Below are positions 16,690-26,151 of a DNA stretch of 56,533 nucleotides, one piece after another; position 1 is the stretch's first letter; every line of letters starts with the position of its first letter. The notes under the pieces were generated by a model that saw only the letters and a program-made list of their open reading frames with translations, was not told where the DNA came from and searched no databases. The position numbers were made by a program, and so were the translations under genes. The DNA is taken from assembly GCA_903923135.1 (NCBI GenBank), contig CAIXWN010000264.1:1-56533 (forward strand), in the 5' to 3' direction. Source of the DNA: an uncultured Caulobacteraceae bacterium (GTDB taxonomy: Bacteria; Pseudomonadota; Alphaproteobacteria; Caulobacterales; Caulobacteraceae).

Positions 16690-19104
16690 TCAGGTCCCGC
16701 CGCCGGGGGTTTCCGGCTCGATGACGCGCTCGCCCAGACCCAGGTTCACAACCGTCGAGGCGCTGGCCAGGGCGATGCCGGCGGCCTTGAGATCGGGGAC
16801 GATCTGGAACAGCAGTTCGCTCTTCACGCCATAGACCAGACGCGGCGAGATCAGATAGGCGAAGGCGGTGAACTCCATGGCCGCGTCGCGCACATCGGTC
16901 ATGTAGACGGCGACGGCCGGCGATTTGACCACCTTGGGGTGCGCGGTCAGGCGAGCCATCAGGATGTCGCGGACCTCGGCCGGATCGGCGGCGGCGTCAA
17001 CCTTCAGAACGATCTTCACCCGGCCCATGGCGCCGGCATGGGTGATGTTGCGGACCGTCTTCGACACCAGATCCGAGTTGGGCACGATCAGGCGGGAGTG
17101 ATCGGTCATCTCGATCTCTGTGGCCCGGGCGTTGATCTTGCGCACGTCGCCCTCGAGATCGCCGATGGCGATCCAGTCGCCCACCCGAACCGGTCGCTCC
17201 GCCAGCAGGATCAGGCCCGAGACAAAGTTGCTGATGATCGACTGCAGGCCAAAACCGATGCCCACCGACAGCGCGCTGGCGAAGAGGGCGATCTGGGCGA
17301 CGCTGAGGCCCAGATAGGCGAAGGCCACGAGGATGGCCAGCAGGGCGCCGACGTAGGTGACCCCCGCCGCCAGGGAGGTGCGCAGACCGACGTCCAGCGC
17401 CGTCTTGGGAAGATAGCGCACTTCCAGCCAGCGGCGCACCGCCCGGGTGATCGCCAGGCCCAGCAGGAACAGGGCGATGCCCCCGAGAATCGCGCCAGGC
17501 GAGATGGACACCAGACCGAGCCGGACGACGAAATCCGTGGCCGTGAAGCGCTGGAAGACGTCCTCGAGACTGGCCCCGAAGGGCGCCAGAACCGCCGCCC
17601 AGGCCAGCAGCAGCAGCACCAGCCGGGTGACCCCGGACAGCAGGACGCCCAGTTGATCCATGGTCCCGTGGGACAGGCCAAGGGCGGTCTCGAGCGTCGA
17701 GCCCAGCGGGGCCCCGGGCGACAACAGGCTGGGAAAGAGGTCGTCGGCCAGACGAAGCAGCAGGAAGAGCAGGGCGAGGATCGCCGCGATCCACACCGCT
17801 TCACGCATCAGGAAGCTGGCCAGGGCCAGATAGCCCACCACCATCGCCGCCAGGGCCGCACCCACGGCGAACCAGGCGGCCAGGGTGGCCAGGACCCAGG
17901 GCAGGCGGGATTCGGAGTCCGCCGCCGAGGGGCCCGTGGGTTCGCGCGCCCTTTGCGCGACCCGCGCCCGACCGACGGCGGCCAGGGCTCCGCCGACAGC
18001 GGCGAGTTCCGTGATCACCGCCAGGCAGTCGCCGGCCACACGCGAGGCGAGGCTGGCGCCCAGGATGGTGTCGAGGCCGCCGACGAAGCTGGCCAGGCCG
18101 GCCGCCAGACCGATGAGGCCGGGAAACGGCGCCAGGCGACGGACGACATCCTCCGGCACCGGCGCCAGGCGCCACTCCGGACGGCCCGGCGACAGCAGGG
18201 CGCGGCCGAGCCCGCCGAGAAGGGCGGCGAAGACCGCCGCCTGGACCAGCAGCGCAGTGACACGGTCGACGTCCGGCGTCATGGCGTCGATCTGGGTGAG
18301 GACGGCGCGCAGCAGCAGGCCGGCCAGAAGCGGAGCGGCGACCGCCACCAGCACCAGCCAGAGCGCCAGGACGATCCGCCGCAGCCGCGCCTCGCCGCCG
18401 GCCCGAGCCGCGCGGCGATATCCCACGCGGTTGAGAATGACGCGCCCCGGACCCAGCAGGAACAGGCTGATGATCAGGGCCGCGACCCCGATGGTCACGC
18501 TGCGGGCGATGCGGGCGACCGAGGCGGTCTGGGTCATCTCATCGCCCACCGCCCGGGTGAGCCGGGCGAGGTCGTTGGGCAGGGCGGCGGCGAAGTCCCG
18601 CCACAGGCCGGGATCAAGAACCGAACGGGTTCGGGTCCAGAGGCGGGCGGAGAAATTGGCCCGCAGGCGGTCCGACAGGGTGGCGCTGATCTGATCGGCG
18701 GTCAGGATCAGCAGGCGGGCGTCCTGAAGGTCGGCGGTGAGGCTGGCCAGCCGCTGCGCCAGATCCCTGCGGGTCTGGACCGTCCGGGGATCTTCCGCTG
18801 GCGAGCCCGGCGACGCCGGGGCCCCCAGTTGCGCCTGACGCGCCTGCAGGTCCTCGACACGCGGCCCCAGCGATGAGGCCACCGCCGCCAGCCGGGCCTG
18901 GATCGGCGGGATCGTGGCCAGCCTGGCCTCGATGTCCTCATCGGAGAGGGCCCGGGACGTCACGCCGGCCGCCGCGGCGCGCAGATCCGCCCTAGCCTGG
19001 GCGAGCGCCGTCTGGGCGCTGGTCGCGGCCGGCGCCGTCACACCCTGGGCCAACGCGGGCGAAGCGAAGGTCAGCCACAGCAGGAGCAGAACGAGGACTC
19101 GCAC
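16690..19104 (-). CDS. MscS-type mechanosensitive channel with large periplasmic N-terminus
   Basis: The 804-residue protein has a signal peptide (LVLLLLWLTFASPALAQ), a roughly 150-residue helical periplasmic region with ordered Leu/Ala heptads, about ten hydrophobic helices, and a C-terminal MscS core. The core includes VGIGFGLQSIISNFVSGL (pore-helix kink), ERPVRVGDWI and VPNSDLVSKTVRN. The N-terminal part resembles the DUF3772-type region of large MscS relatives. GTG start 19104. Known role: release of solutes under hypo-osmotic shock. Confidence 0.9.
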   Translation of the reverse strand: MRVLVLLLLWLTFASPALAQGVTAPAATSAQTALAQARADLRAAAAGVTSRALSDEDIEARLATIPPIQARLAAVASSLGPRVEDLQARQAQLGAPASPGSPAEDPRTVQTRRDLAQRLASLTADLQDARLLILTADQISATLSDRLRANFSARLWTRTRSVLDPGLWRDFAAALPNDLARLTRAVGDEMTQTASVARIARSVTIGVAALIISLFLLGPGRVILNRVGYRRAARAGGEARLRRIVLALWLVLVAVAAPLLAGLLLRAVLTQIDAMTPDVDRVTALLVQAAVFAALLGGLGRALLSPGRPEWRLAPVPEDVVRRLAPFPGLIGLAAGLASFVGGLDTILGASLASRVAGDCLAVITELAAVGGALAAVGRARVAQRAREPTGPSAADSESRLPWVLATLAAWFAVGAALAAMVVGYLALASFLMREAVWIAAILALLFLLLRLADDLFPSLLSPGAPLGSTLETALGLSHGTMDQLGVLLSGVTRLVLLLLAWAAVLAPFGASLEDVFQRFTATDFVVRLGLVSISPGAILGGIALFLLGLAITRAVRRWLEVRYLPKTALDVGLRTSLAAGVTYVGALLAILVAFAYLGLSVAQIALFASALSVGIGFGLQSIISNFVSGLILLAERPVRVGDWIAIGDLEGDVRKINARATEIEMTDHSRLIVPNSDLVSKTVRNITHAGAMGRVKIVLKVDAAADPAEVRDILMARLTAHPKVVKSPAVAVYMTDVRDAAMEFTAFAYLISPRLVYGVKSELLFQIVPDLKAAGIALASASTVVNLGLGERVIEPETPGGGT

Positions 19105-19293
19105 CTTGTCTCAACCCTCCAGACCACCCGAGGCGACGGGCGCGCGTCATCGCGCCCTAGACCAAGGCGACGCCGCACGCCATGGGCGCCCGATTTCCCG
19201 GCGCATGGCAAGGCTTTCCTGACCGCTGGCGGTCGGACGGTTGATCAACGTCAGCCCGGTGGACGAAAGGGCTCCCCAACTGGCGGCGAATCT

Positions 19294-21195
19294 GTGATCA
19301 ATGCCTGTGCGGCGTCGAGGGGACGCCGCCGGTCGGGACAATCCAGAGTGAATCAGGCGGACGGCCCTCCCGGGCTGCCGGGCGAGCTTGAATTGCGGGC
19401 GGCTGTGGAAAGCGGTCCGCCGAGCCACGCGCTGTTCGACGCCTGGCCCGCGCCGACTACTCTGCCGGGGATCGGGCCCGGCATTGTCAGCGAGCTCCTC
19501 GACACCGCCTCGCAGCGGCAATCGGCTGACGCGCGCGCGGCGGTGGTGTTCCCGGACGCCATTGCCTTCGCCCTTCTCGACAGCCGCGGGCGGCTGCTCA
19601 AGACCACCAGGAGATTTGCCGAATGGGTTGGCGATCCGGGCGATTCCGTCGACTGCCGGGACCTGGCGAAGCGGGCCCTGACGAGCTCACGCGCCATGGC
19701 GGCGGCGCGGACCCTGAATCACGGAGTCCTGGCCCTGCTGGCCGTCCGCGGCGCGGCGGTGGCGGGCTGGCCGCTGCTGCTGGAGGGGCTGGGACGGCGG
19801 CCGGACGACGCGGATGTCGTGCTCGTGGTCTTCGCGCCCTCCCGGTCGCGCGGCCTGGTGCTGGCCACGGCGGCGGCCCTGGGTCTGACCCCCCTGGAGA
19901 GCCGGCTGGCGGCCGCCATGCTGATCGAGCCGACCCTGGAAGCCGCCGCGGCGAGCCTCGGCGTCGGGCGGGAAACCGCCAAGGACGCTCTGGGCGACGC
20001 CCTGCGCAAGACCGGCGCCCGCCGAGCGCAGGATCTGGTCGGGCGGATCATCGATCTGAGCTGCGAGGCGACGGAGGGCCCGGCCGCAAGCCAGGCGGCC
20101 GCTCTTGGCGCCCTGGATCTCAGTCCCGCCGAGCGCGCGGTATCCCGGCGGCTGGCTCTCGGTGACACCGCCGAGGAGGCGGCCATGGCCCTGGGCCTGA
20201 AGCCCGGCACGGTGAAAACCTACCGCAAGTCGATTTTCGGCAAGCTCGGCATCGCCCGCATCCGCGACCTGCGGCGGCTGATGGCCGAGACCGCCGAGCT
20301 CGATCGTCTGGCGGCTGTGGGCGAGGTGGTCGCGGGCGCCGCGTTCGGCGACGAAGCCGCCGTCCGGGTGTTCGTCGATGCTTCCGGCCGTAACGTCGCC
20401 TGCCTCGACTACGGTCCGGCGCGCGGCCGGGCTCTGGTGGTCATGCACGGCTACACCACCGGACGGACCGCGCCGCCGCCCCTGCTGAGCGCGCTGCGGG
20501 CGCGCGGCTACCGGGTGATCATCCCCCAGCGGCCGGGCTTCGGCGTCTCCTCGGCGGCGGAGGGCGACTATGTCGACACGGCGACGGCCGATCTGTCGCT
20601 GGTGCTCGACCGCCTGGGATGCGCCGAGGTGAGCATCCTGGCCCGGGACGGGGGCGTCGCCAGCGCCCTGGCCTTCGGCGTCCGGTTTCCCCATCGCCTG
20701 CGCGCGGGCGTCCTGATGAACCCGCGCAAGCCCAAGGGCGCCGCGCAGGCGGGCCGCGGGCCGATGGCCGCGCTGTCGGCGATGCTGCTCGATCACCCCC
20801 AGCTCATCGACCCGTTCTGCGCGATGATGTCGAGGCAATCCAGCGCCGAGGTGCTGGGCGGCGTCCTGCGGCGGGTGCTGACCTCCAGCGCCTCCGCCGA
20901 CCGGATCTGCATCGAGGAGCCTGAGGTCGCCCGCCGCCTGATCGACGACACGCGGCGTCTGGGGCGCCAGGCGGCGGGGTTCGTCGCCGAATTTCGCCTG
21001 TTCGCGCACGGCTGGCATGTGCCGGACGACTACCAGGGCCCGCAGTGGCGTCTGGCGCTCAGCGGCGAGATCGCCACGCCGAGCGACCTGCACGTCTGGC
21101 GCCACGTGATCGCCGACGCGCCGCACATCCTCGACGGCGCCGGTCTGCTGGCGCAGTTCACCCACGCCGAGGCCCTGGCGGCGCTGTTCGATTGA
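19294..21195 (+). CDS. Double LuxR-HTH / alpha-beta hydrolase fusion protein
   Basis: The protein (633 residues from GTG 19294, or 615 from GTG 19348) has a variable N-terminus, two LuxR-like HTH units (LGLTPLESRLAAAMLIE near 195-250; DLSPAERAVSRRLALGDTAEEAA near 273-330, with the typical GTVKTYRKSIFGKLGI), then an alpha/beta hydrolase from about 360. The hydrolase has LVVMHGYTTGR as oxyanion loop, and its nucleophile elbow reads ARDGG, so the nucleophile is Asp452, not Ser. A late DAPHIL supplies a plausible catalytic His. Asp nucleophiles are typical of haloalkane dehalogenases and epoxide hydrolases. Inferred: a regulator whose hydrolase-like domain senses or processes a small ligand. Confidence 0.8.
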   Translation: MINACAASRGRRRSGQSRVNQADGPPGLPGELELRAAVESGPPSHALFDAWPAPTTLPGIGPGIVSELLDTASQRQSADARAAVVFPDAIAFALLDSRGRLLKTTRRFAEWVGDPGDSVDCRDLAKRALTSSRAMAAARTLNHGVLALLAVRGAAVAGWPLLLEGLGRRPDDADVVLVVFAPSRSRGLVLATAAALGLTPLESRLAAAMLIEPTLEAAAASLGVGRETAKDALGDALRKTGARRAQDLVGRIIDLSCEATEGPAASQAAALGALDLSPAERAVSRRLALGDTAEEAAMALGLKPGTVKTYRKSIFGKLGIARIRDLRRLMAETAELDRLAAVGEVVAGAAFGDEAAVRVFVDASGRNVACLDYGPARGRALVVMHGYTTGRTAPPPLLSALRARGYRVIIPQRPGFGVSSAAEGDYVDTATADLSLVLDRLGCAEVSILARDGGVASALAFGVRFPHRLRAGVLMNPRKPKGAAQAGRGPMAALSAMLLDHPQLIDPFCAMMSRQSSAEVLGGVLRRVLTSSASADRICIEEPEVARRLIDDTRRLGRQAAGFVAEFRLFAHGWHVPDDYQGPQWRLALSGEIATPSDLHVWRHVIADAPHILDGAGLLAQFTHAEALAALFD

Positions 21196-21210
21196 AACCG
21201 TCAGAGCGCC

Positions 21211-21226
21211 CCCCCCAAAAGGGGGG
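21211..21226 (+). terminator. C6-AAAA-G6 hairpin after the LuxR/hydrolase gene
   Basis: A perfect six-pair C/G stem with an AAAA loop lies 15 bases after the stop codon. It has no T-run, so a terminator role is only plausible. Confidence 0.4.
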
Positions 21227-21302
21227 AGGAGCGGCCTCACACGCGACGCTATCAAGGCAAGATTGTGATCGCCCGCCCGGGCCAGTCGGTGGAGTATTTG
21301 AA

Positions 21303-21992
21303 ATGCGTGTCCAGATCCTGCCTATGGTTTTCGGCGCCGCCTTGTTCGCCGTCGCCGGTCAGGCCGCCGCGAACACCCCCAACCTGCTGGTCAACGGCGG
21401 TTTCGAGCTTCCCGGCGGGGACAGCGTCCGCAACCAGCTGCTCAGCCCCACCGACATTCCCGGCTGGACCTATGTGACGGCGCCGGGTGGCGGGAGTTAC
21501 GAAATCTATGAATCGGACAACCAGGACGGTCTGGCGGCCGCGGACGGCAGCCACTACGTCAGCATCGGCCACCTTGGCACCGTCGGCGGATCGCTCTATC
21601 AGGACTTCGCCACCATCATCGGCGACACTTACACCGTGAACTATTCCGTCGCCGAGCAGCAGGGTGACGACCCGACCCAGGTGCTCCGGGCGATCCTCAC
21701 CAATGGCGCGCAGACCATCACCAAGAATAACACCGGCCTTGGCCTGAGCTTCCAGTCGGGCAAGTCGATCACCTTCACGGCCACGAGCGCCCTTTCCGAG
21801 ATCACCTTCCTCGACGCAACTCCGGTCGGGGGCGGGGCCAGTTCCAACCTCGCCCTGGACGCGGTCTCGGTGACCCTGGGCGGCGTCGCCCCGGGTGTCC
21901 CGGAACCGGCGACCTGGGCCATGATGCTGCTGGGCGTGGCCGGCGTGGGCTATATGGCCCGCCGCCGCGTCGCCAAGCCGCGAACGGTCTGA
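21303..21992 (+). CDS. PEPxxWA-CTERM secreted protein, DUF642-like
   Basis: The 229-residue protein starts at ATG 21303, with GGTGGAG eight bases upstream. It has a signal peptide (MVFGAALFAVAGQAAA), a beta-sandwich domain beginning NLLVNGGFELPGG and containing YVSIGHLGTVGGSLYQDFAT (galactose-binding/DUF642-like), and a C-terminal sorting tail: PEPATWAMM, a hydrophobic helix and RRR. Known: PEP-CTERM tails are cut by an exosortase during export of surface or exopolysaccharide-linked proteins. No exosortase gene is in this window. Confidence 0.88.
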   Translation: MRVQILPMVFGAALFAVAGQAAANTPNLLVNGGFELPGGDSVRNQLLSPTDIPGWTYVTAPGGGSYEIYESDNQDGLAAADGSHYVSIGHLGTVGGSLYQDFATIIGDTYTVNYSVAEQQGDDPTQVLRAILTNGAQTITKNNTGLGLSFQSGKSITFTATSALSEITFLDATPVGGGASSNLALDAVSVTLGGVAPGVPEPATWAMMLLGVAGVGYMARRRVAKPRTV

Positions 21993-22059
21993 GACCGTTC
22001 CGGCCCTTGCGGGCCGCACGCGCCTGATCGACTGTGCCCTCCAGTCCGGAGGGGGCGTC

Positions 22060-23034
22060 ATGAGCCTGTTGATCGTCGATCGCCACACTGTGGCCGACCT
22101 GTTGCCGATGGCCGAATGTGTCGACCTGATGGAGCAGGCAATGACGGCGCTGTCGTCCGGCGCCACCCGACAGACCCTGCGCCAGATCATCCCCCTGTCG
22201 GACGGCGCCGCCTTCGGCGTGATGCCAGGGGCGTCGGCCGAGACCTTCGGCGCCAAGCTGATCAGCATCTTCCCCGGCAACTTCGCCAGAGGTCTGCAGT
22301 CGCATCAGGGCTTCGTCGCCCTGTTCGATCCGGTCTCCGGCGAGACCGTCGCCATGCTCCACGCCGGCGAGATCACCGCCATCCGCACCGCCGCCGCCAG
22401 CGCCGCGGCCACCCGCGTCCTGGCCCGGCCCGAGGCGCGCCACCTGGCGATCCTCGGCTATGGCGAGCAGGCCCTCACCCACGCGCGGGCCATGGTCGCG
22501 GTCAGGCCGGTCAGCGAGATCACGCTTTGGGGACGCCATCCTGACCGCGCCGAGCGCCTGGCGGCGCAGCTTCGCGCCGAGCTCTCCTTGCCGGTGCGCG
22601 TCGCCGCCGGCGTGGAGGCCGCCGTGGCCGAGGCGGACATCATCTGCGCGGTCACCGCCTCGCCCGAGCCGATCCTGCGCGGCGCGTGGGTGGCGCCAGG
22701 GACCCACGTCAACCTGGTGGGATCGAGCACCGCGGCCACGCGGGAAGCCGACGACGCCCTGGTGGCGCGGGCGCGCCTGTTCGCCGACCATCGGGAGGGG
22801 GTCCTCACGCAGGGCGGCGAGGTGGTCCACGCCATCGCCGCCGGCCTGATCGACGAACACCATGTCCTGGGCGAGATCGGCGAGGTGATGAGCGGCGCGA
22901 AGGCCGGCCGCACGACTGTGACGGACGTGACGGTCTACAAATCGCTCGGCGCCATCGTCCAGGATCTGTACAGCGGCTGGCGCGTCTATCGACGCGCGCT
23001 GGCCGAAGGGCGAGGGGTTTCGGTGGATTTCTGA
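22060..23034 (+). CDS. Ornithine cyclodeaminase / mu-crystallin family protein
   Basis: The 324-residue protein opens with the family's N-terminal domain and carries the substrate-region signature LHAGEITAIRTAAASAAAT followed by a Rossmann motif ILGYGEQA (about residue 131). The C-terminus, VTVYKSLGAIVQDL, is also family-typical. GGAGGGGG lies upstream of the ATG. Known: members are NAD(P)-dependent cyclodeaminases, alanine dehydrogenases or ketimine reductases. The exact substrate cannot be read from sequence. Confidence 0.9.
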   Translation: MSLLIVDRHTVADLLPMAECVDLMEQAMTALSSGATRQTLRQIIPLSDGAAFGVMPGASAETFGAKLISIFPGNFARGLQSHQGFVALFDPVSGETVAMLHAGEITAIRTAAASAAATRVLARPEARHLAILGYGEQALTHARAMVAVRPVSEITLWGRHPDRAERLAAQLRAELSLPVRVAAGVEAAVAEADIICAVTASPEPILRGAWVAPGTHVNLVGSSTAATREADDALVARARLFADHREGVLTQGGEVVHAIAAGLIDEHHVLGEIGEVMSGAKAGRTTVTDVTVYKSLGAIVQDLYSGWRVYRRALAEGRGVSVDF

Positions 23035-23105
23035 CGGCCCGCCGGATGGGGCGACAATCGTCCCTGTACCGACTAAACTGAGCGGTCCATGAAAGGCCTC
23101 GAACG

Positions 23106-24845
23106 ATGACCGCGTCGGAGGACAGGGCTCGCCCGACCAGCGCCGCGCCTCTGGCGGGCTGGCCGTTGCTGAGAGGGTTCGCCGGCTATCGCCCCGCCTG
23201 GCTCGCCCCCGACATGCTGGCCGGCCTGACCCTGGCGGCCATCGCCGTCCCAGAGCAGATCGCCACGGCGCGACTGGCGGGCCTGCCGCCGCGTCTGGGG
23301 CTCTTCGCGTTCATTGGCGGCACTCTGGCCTTCGCGCTGATGGGCGGCGGACGGCGACTGTCGGTGGGCGCCGACTCGACCATCGCCCCGATCTTCGCCG
23401 GCGCCCTGGCGCTGATGGCGGCCAGCGGATCGCACCAGTTCGCCGCCTTCGCCGCCGTCCTGGCGTTGCTCACCGGCCTCATCGTCCTGGCTGCCGGAGC
23501 GCTTCGGCTGGGATGGATCGGAAACCTGCTGTCCATTCCGGTGACCACCGGCTTCCTGGCGGGGATCGGCGTTCACATCCTGGCCTCACAGGCGCCGGCG
23601 GCGCTCGGCGTGGCCGCGCCGGCCGGCGCCCTTCCCCAGCGTCTGGCGCTGCTGGCCGCCAGCCTTCCGCACGCCGCTCCCGCCGCCGTGGCCATGACCA
23701 TCGGCGTCCTGGCCCTGATCGCCCTGTCGCATCGACTCAGTCCCCGTCTGCCGGGCCCGTTGATCGCCCTGGGTCTGGCCACGCTCGTCGCCTCGATGCT
23801 GGGTCTGGAGTCGCGTGGCCTGGCGGTTCTGGGGCCCGTGGACGGCGGCCTGCCCGGTTTCGTCTGGCCCGCCATCGATGTGGACGATACGGTGCGTCTG
23901 TTGCCCCTGGCCTTGCTGGTGTCCCTGATGGTCATGACCCAGACCGCCGCCACCGCCCGCGCCTTTCCGGACGGCTCGGCGCCTCCGGACATAGACCGCG
24001 ATTTCATCGGCGTCGGCGCCGGCAGCATGCTCAGCGGGCTGATGGGCGCTTTTCCGATCAACGCCAGCCCGCCCCGCACGGCCGTCGTTGCCGAGAGCGG
24101 CGGCCGTTCGCCTCTGGCCGGACTTCTGGCCGCCGGACTGGTGGCCGCGGTGCTGGCGTGGGCCACAGGATGGCTGCGGGGCCTGCCCCAGGCGGCGCTC
24201 AGCGGCGTCCTGCTGTTCGTGGCCCTTCGACTGGTGCGGGTGCGCGAGATCGTCCGGATCGCCACGACGAGTCCGGCCGAGGCGGTGCTGGTCGTCGCCA
24301 CGGCGGCGGCGATCATCGCCCTGCCCATCGCCACCGGCGTGGCGGTGGGGGTGATCCTGTCCCTCGCCCACGGAGCCTGGTCGAGCGCCCGCGTCCAGGT
24401 TACGCCTCTGCGGCGGCTGCCGGCCTCGACGGTCTGGTGGCCGCCGGCGCCCGGCCGGCCCCTGGCCGGCGAGAGCCTGCCCGGCGTGATGGTTCTGGGA
24501 TTCGCCGCCCCGCTGACCTTTCTCAACGCCGACGCCTTCACCCGCGCCTTCCTTGAACTGGCCCAGCCGGCCGGCGGTCACATCGCCCTGGTCGTCCTGG
24601 AGGCGGCGGGGTTGGTCGAGATCGACTACACGGGCGCCAGGGCTCTGAGTTCGGTGATTCTCGCGTGCCGTGCGTCAGGCCAGACCTTCGCCATCGCTAG
24701 ACTGGAGTCCCTGGCCGCCCAGGCGGCGTTCCAGCGGCTTGGCCTGACCGATCTGATCGGCGAGACGCTTATGTTCGAGAGCGTGGCCGCCGCCATCGCG
24801 GCCCTGGACCGCGGCGAGCCGGCAGCGGGCGCGGACCGGGGCTGA
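23106..24845 (+). CDS. SulP-family anion transporter with STAS domain
   Basis: The 579-residue protein has an N-terminal SulP signature (DMLAGLTLAAIAVPEQIATARLAGLPP), about ten to twelve hydrophobic helices and the late-core motif GSMLSGLMGAFPINASPPRTAV. Its C-terminal STAS domain includes VLEAAGLVEIDYTGARAL. Known: SulP proteins move sulfate, bicarbonate or dicarboxylates across the inner membrane. Substrate not predictable here. Confidence 0.9.
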   Translation: MTASEDRARPTSAAPLAGWPLLRGFAGYRPAWLAPDMLAGLTLAAIAVPEQIATARLAGLPPRLGLFAFIGGTLAFALMGGGRRLSVGADSTIAPIFAGALALMAASGSHQFAAFAAVLALLTGLIVLAAGALRLGWIGNLLSIPVTTGFLAGIGVHILASQAPAALGVAAPAGALPQRLALLAASLPHAAPAAVAMTIGVLALIALSHRLSPRLPGPLIALGLATLVASMLGLESRGLAVLGPVDGGLPGFVWPAIDVDDTVRLLPLALLVSLMVMTQTAATARAFPDGSAPPDIDRDFIGVGAGSMLSGLMGAFPINASPPRTAVVAESGGRSPLAGLLAAGLVAAVLAWATGWLRGLPQAALSGVLLFVALRLVRVREIVRIATTSPAEAVLVVATAAAIIALPIATGVAVGVILSLAHGAWSSARVQVTPLRRLPASTVWWPPAPGRPLAGESLPGVMVLGFAAPLTFLNADAFTRAFLELAQPAGGHIALVVLEAAGLVEIDYTGARALSSVILACRASGQTFAIARLESLAAQAAFQRLGLTDLIGETLMFESVAAAIAALDRGEPAAGADRG

Positions 24846-24968
24846 CCCTTCCTCCCAACCCCCGGACAGCGGCCGCCGCGTGGCGACCGAGGCCGGACTG
24901 CCGGTCGAGGGCCCGATCCGTTCGCGCCGATCAGAAGCGGCCGAGGAATCGGGCTCGACAGGCTTGCC

Positions 24969-25151
24969 CTAGCCGCGGGCGGTGGGCGGCGCGACCACGG
25001 CGCCGTGCAGCATCAGCGACCCGACGAGATGGTGGTCACCGTCATGGTCGCGATCGTGGTGACGATGGCCCCACATGTCCCCGTCGGAGGCGCAGGCGGT
25101 GAGCAGCAGGGCGGCGGCCAGGCTGAGGATGAGGGGAGCGAGGGTTTTCAT
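24969..25151 (-). CDS. His/Asp-rich mini-lipoprotein
   Basis: Sixty residues. A lipoprotein signal (LILSLAAALLLTAC, lipobox Cys20) is followed by a very short mature part with the cluster HRHHDRDHDGDHH. His/Asp clusters often bind zinc, nickel or copper. The gene is divergent from the lipocalin at 25401. Metal binding is an inference only. Confidence 0.65.
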   Translation of the reverse strand: MKTLAPLILSLAAALLLTACASDGDMWGHRHHDRDHDGDHHLVGSLMLHGAVVAPPTARG

Positions 25152-25400
25152 GATGACAGGCCTTCGGTCCGCGGCCCGGGCGCCGGGCGGAGTGTCCGGC
25201 GTTTGAGGGGCGTGGATGTTCCCTGCTTAGCTCCCGACACGGGCAAAGGTTCCCCGGGTGGGATGATTGACCAACCGCGAGGCTTCGGCGACAGCTCGCG
25301 CCGCCGCGATGAACCGGCGGCCGATGCGGGCCGTAGAGACGATGCCCGCAACCCGGCCAGTCACATGGCGTCGCCGGCGCTTTCGCGAGAGGAGTTTCCC

Positions 25401-25943
25401 ATGACAGCCAGGACCCTGGTGATTGCCGCAGCGGCGCTGCTGGCCGCCGGCGTGGCGCACGCCGACGCAGTCCGCGCGCCTGCGCCGGCGAAGACCGTCG
25501 ACGTGGCCCGATTCTACAGCGGGGTGTGGATCGAGATCGGTCGCCATCCGATGAAGCTGACCGACGGCTGCGTGGCCGGAGCGACCGAATACAAGCCGGT
25601 CAGCGCCACTCGGATCGAGGTTCTCGACACCTGCCACCACGGTACACCTGCCGGCCGGCTGGACTCCATCGGAGGGCCGGGCGAGATTCTCGATCCGGGA
25701 ACCAACGCCAAGCTGCACGTCAGCTACCGGCTGTTCGGTCTCTTCCCGGCCGGACGCGACTACTGGGTGCTCGACCACGCCGACGACTACAGCTGGTTCA
25801 TCTCCGCCGACCCGTCGTTCCGCAATCTGTGGATATACACCCGCGATCCCCATGTGGATCCGGCGACGCTCAAGGGTCTGATCGGCAAGGCGCAGGCCTT
25901 GGGCTACGACACCAGCAAGCTGGAGTTTCCGGCGCAACCCTGA
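25401..25943 (+). CDS. Secreted lipocalin-family protein
   Basis: The 180-residue protein starts at ATG 25401, with GAGAGGAG upstream. After a signal peptide (LVIAAAALLAAGVAHA) come lipocalin features: YSGVWIEIGRHP as the first conserved region (usually GxWYEIAR), and DYWVLDHADDYSWFISADPS then NLWIYTRDP as the second and third. It resembles bacterial Blc-type lipocalins, which bind fatty acids or lysophospholipids. It lacks a lipobox, so it is probably soluble in the periplasm. Confidence 0.88.
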   Translation: MTARTLVIAAAALLAAGVAHADAVRAPAPAKTVDVARFYSGVWIEIGRHPMKLTDGCVAGATEYKPVSATRIEVLDTCHHGTPAGRLDSIGGPGEILDPGTNAKLHVSYRLFGLFPAGRDYWVLDHADDYSWFISADPSFRNLWIYTRDPHVDPATLKGLIGKAQALGYDTSKLEFPAQP

Positions 25944-25961
25944 CCCGACGCCGCCCAAGGC

Positions 25962-26008
25962 GGCCACGGCGGCCACCCTTTGGGGGGGTGGGATCGGCCG
26001 CCGTGGCC
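25962..26008 (+). terminator. Perfect 13-bp inverted repeat after the lipocalin gene
   Basis: Arms GGCCACGGCGGCC (25962-25974) and GGCCGCCGTGGCC (25996-26008) are exact inverted repeats. They enclose a 21-base loop in which ACCC and GGGT could extend the stem. It begins 19 bases after the stop and has no U-tract. It could be a factor-dependent stop or a 3'-end stabiliser. Confidence 0.5.
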
Positions 26009-26151
26009 AGGCGCTCGTTGGGCGGCGAGCGCAATATCAAGGACGACGTCTCCGCGAAGGGTCCTCAAGACTTTTTCCGATTTTCATCGGGCGGCGGGAT
26101 GGTGAAGGCCGGGGGTTCCGACGCCGACGGATTTGCCGCCATACTGCCGGC

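Noticed and set aside
16600-18876. Long plus-strand open frame rich in Gln and Gly
   Set aside because: Antisense to the MscS channel.
19241-19254. TTGATCAACGTCAG, close to an FNR box, before the LuxR-hydrolase gene
   Set aside because: One half-site base is wrong and there is no good -10 hexamer at the spacing seen in the three real-looking boxes.
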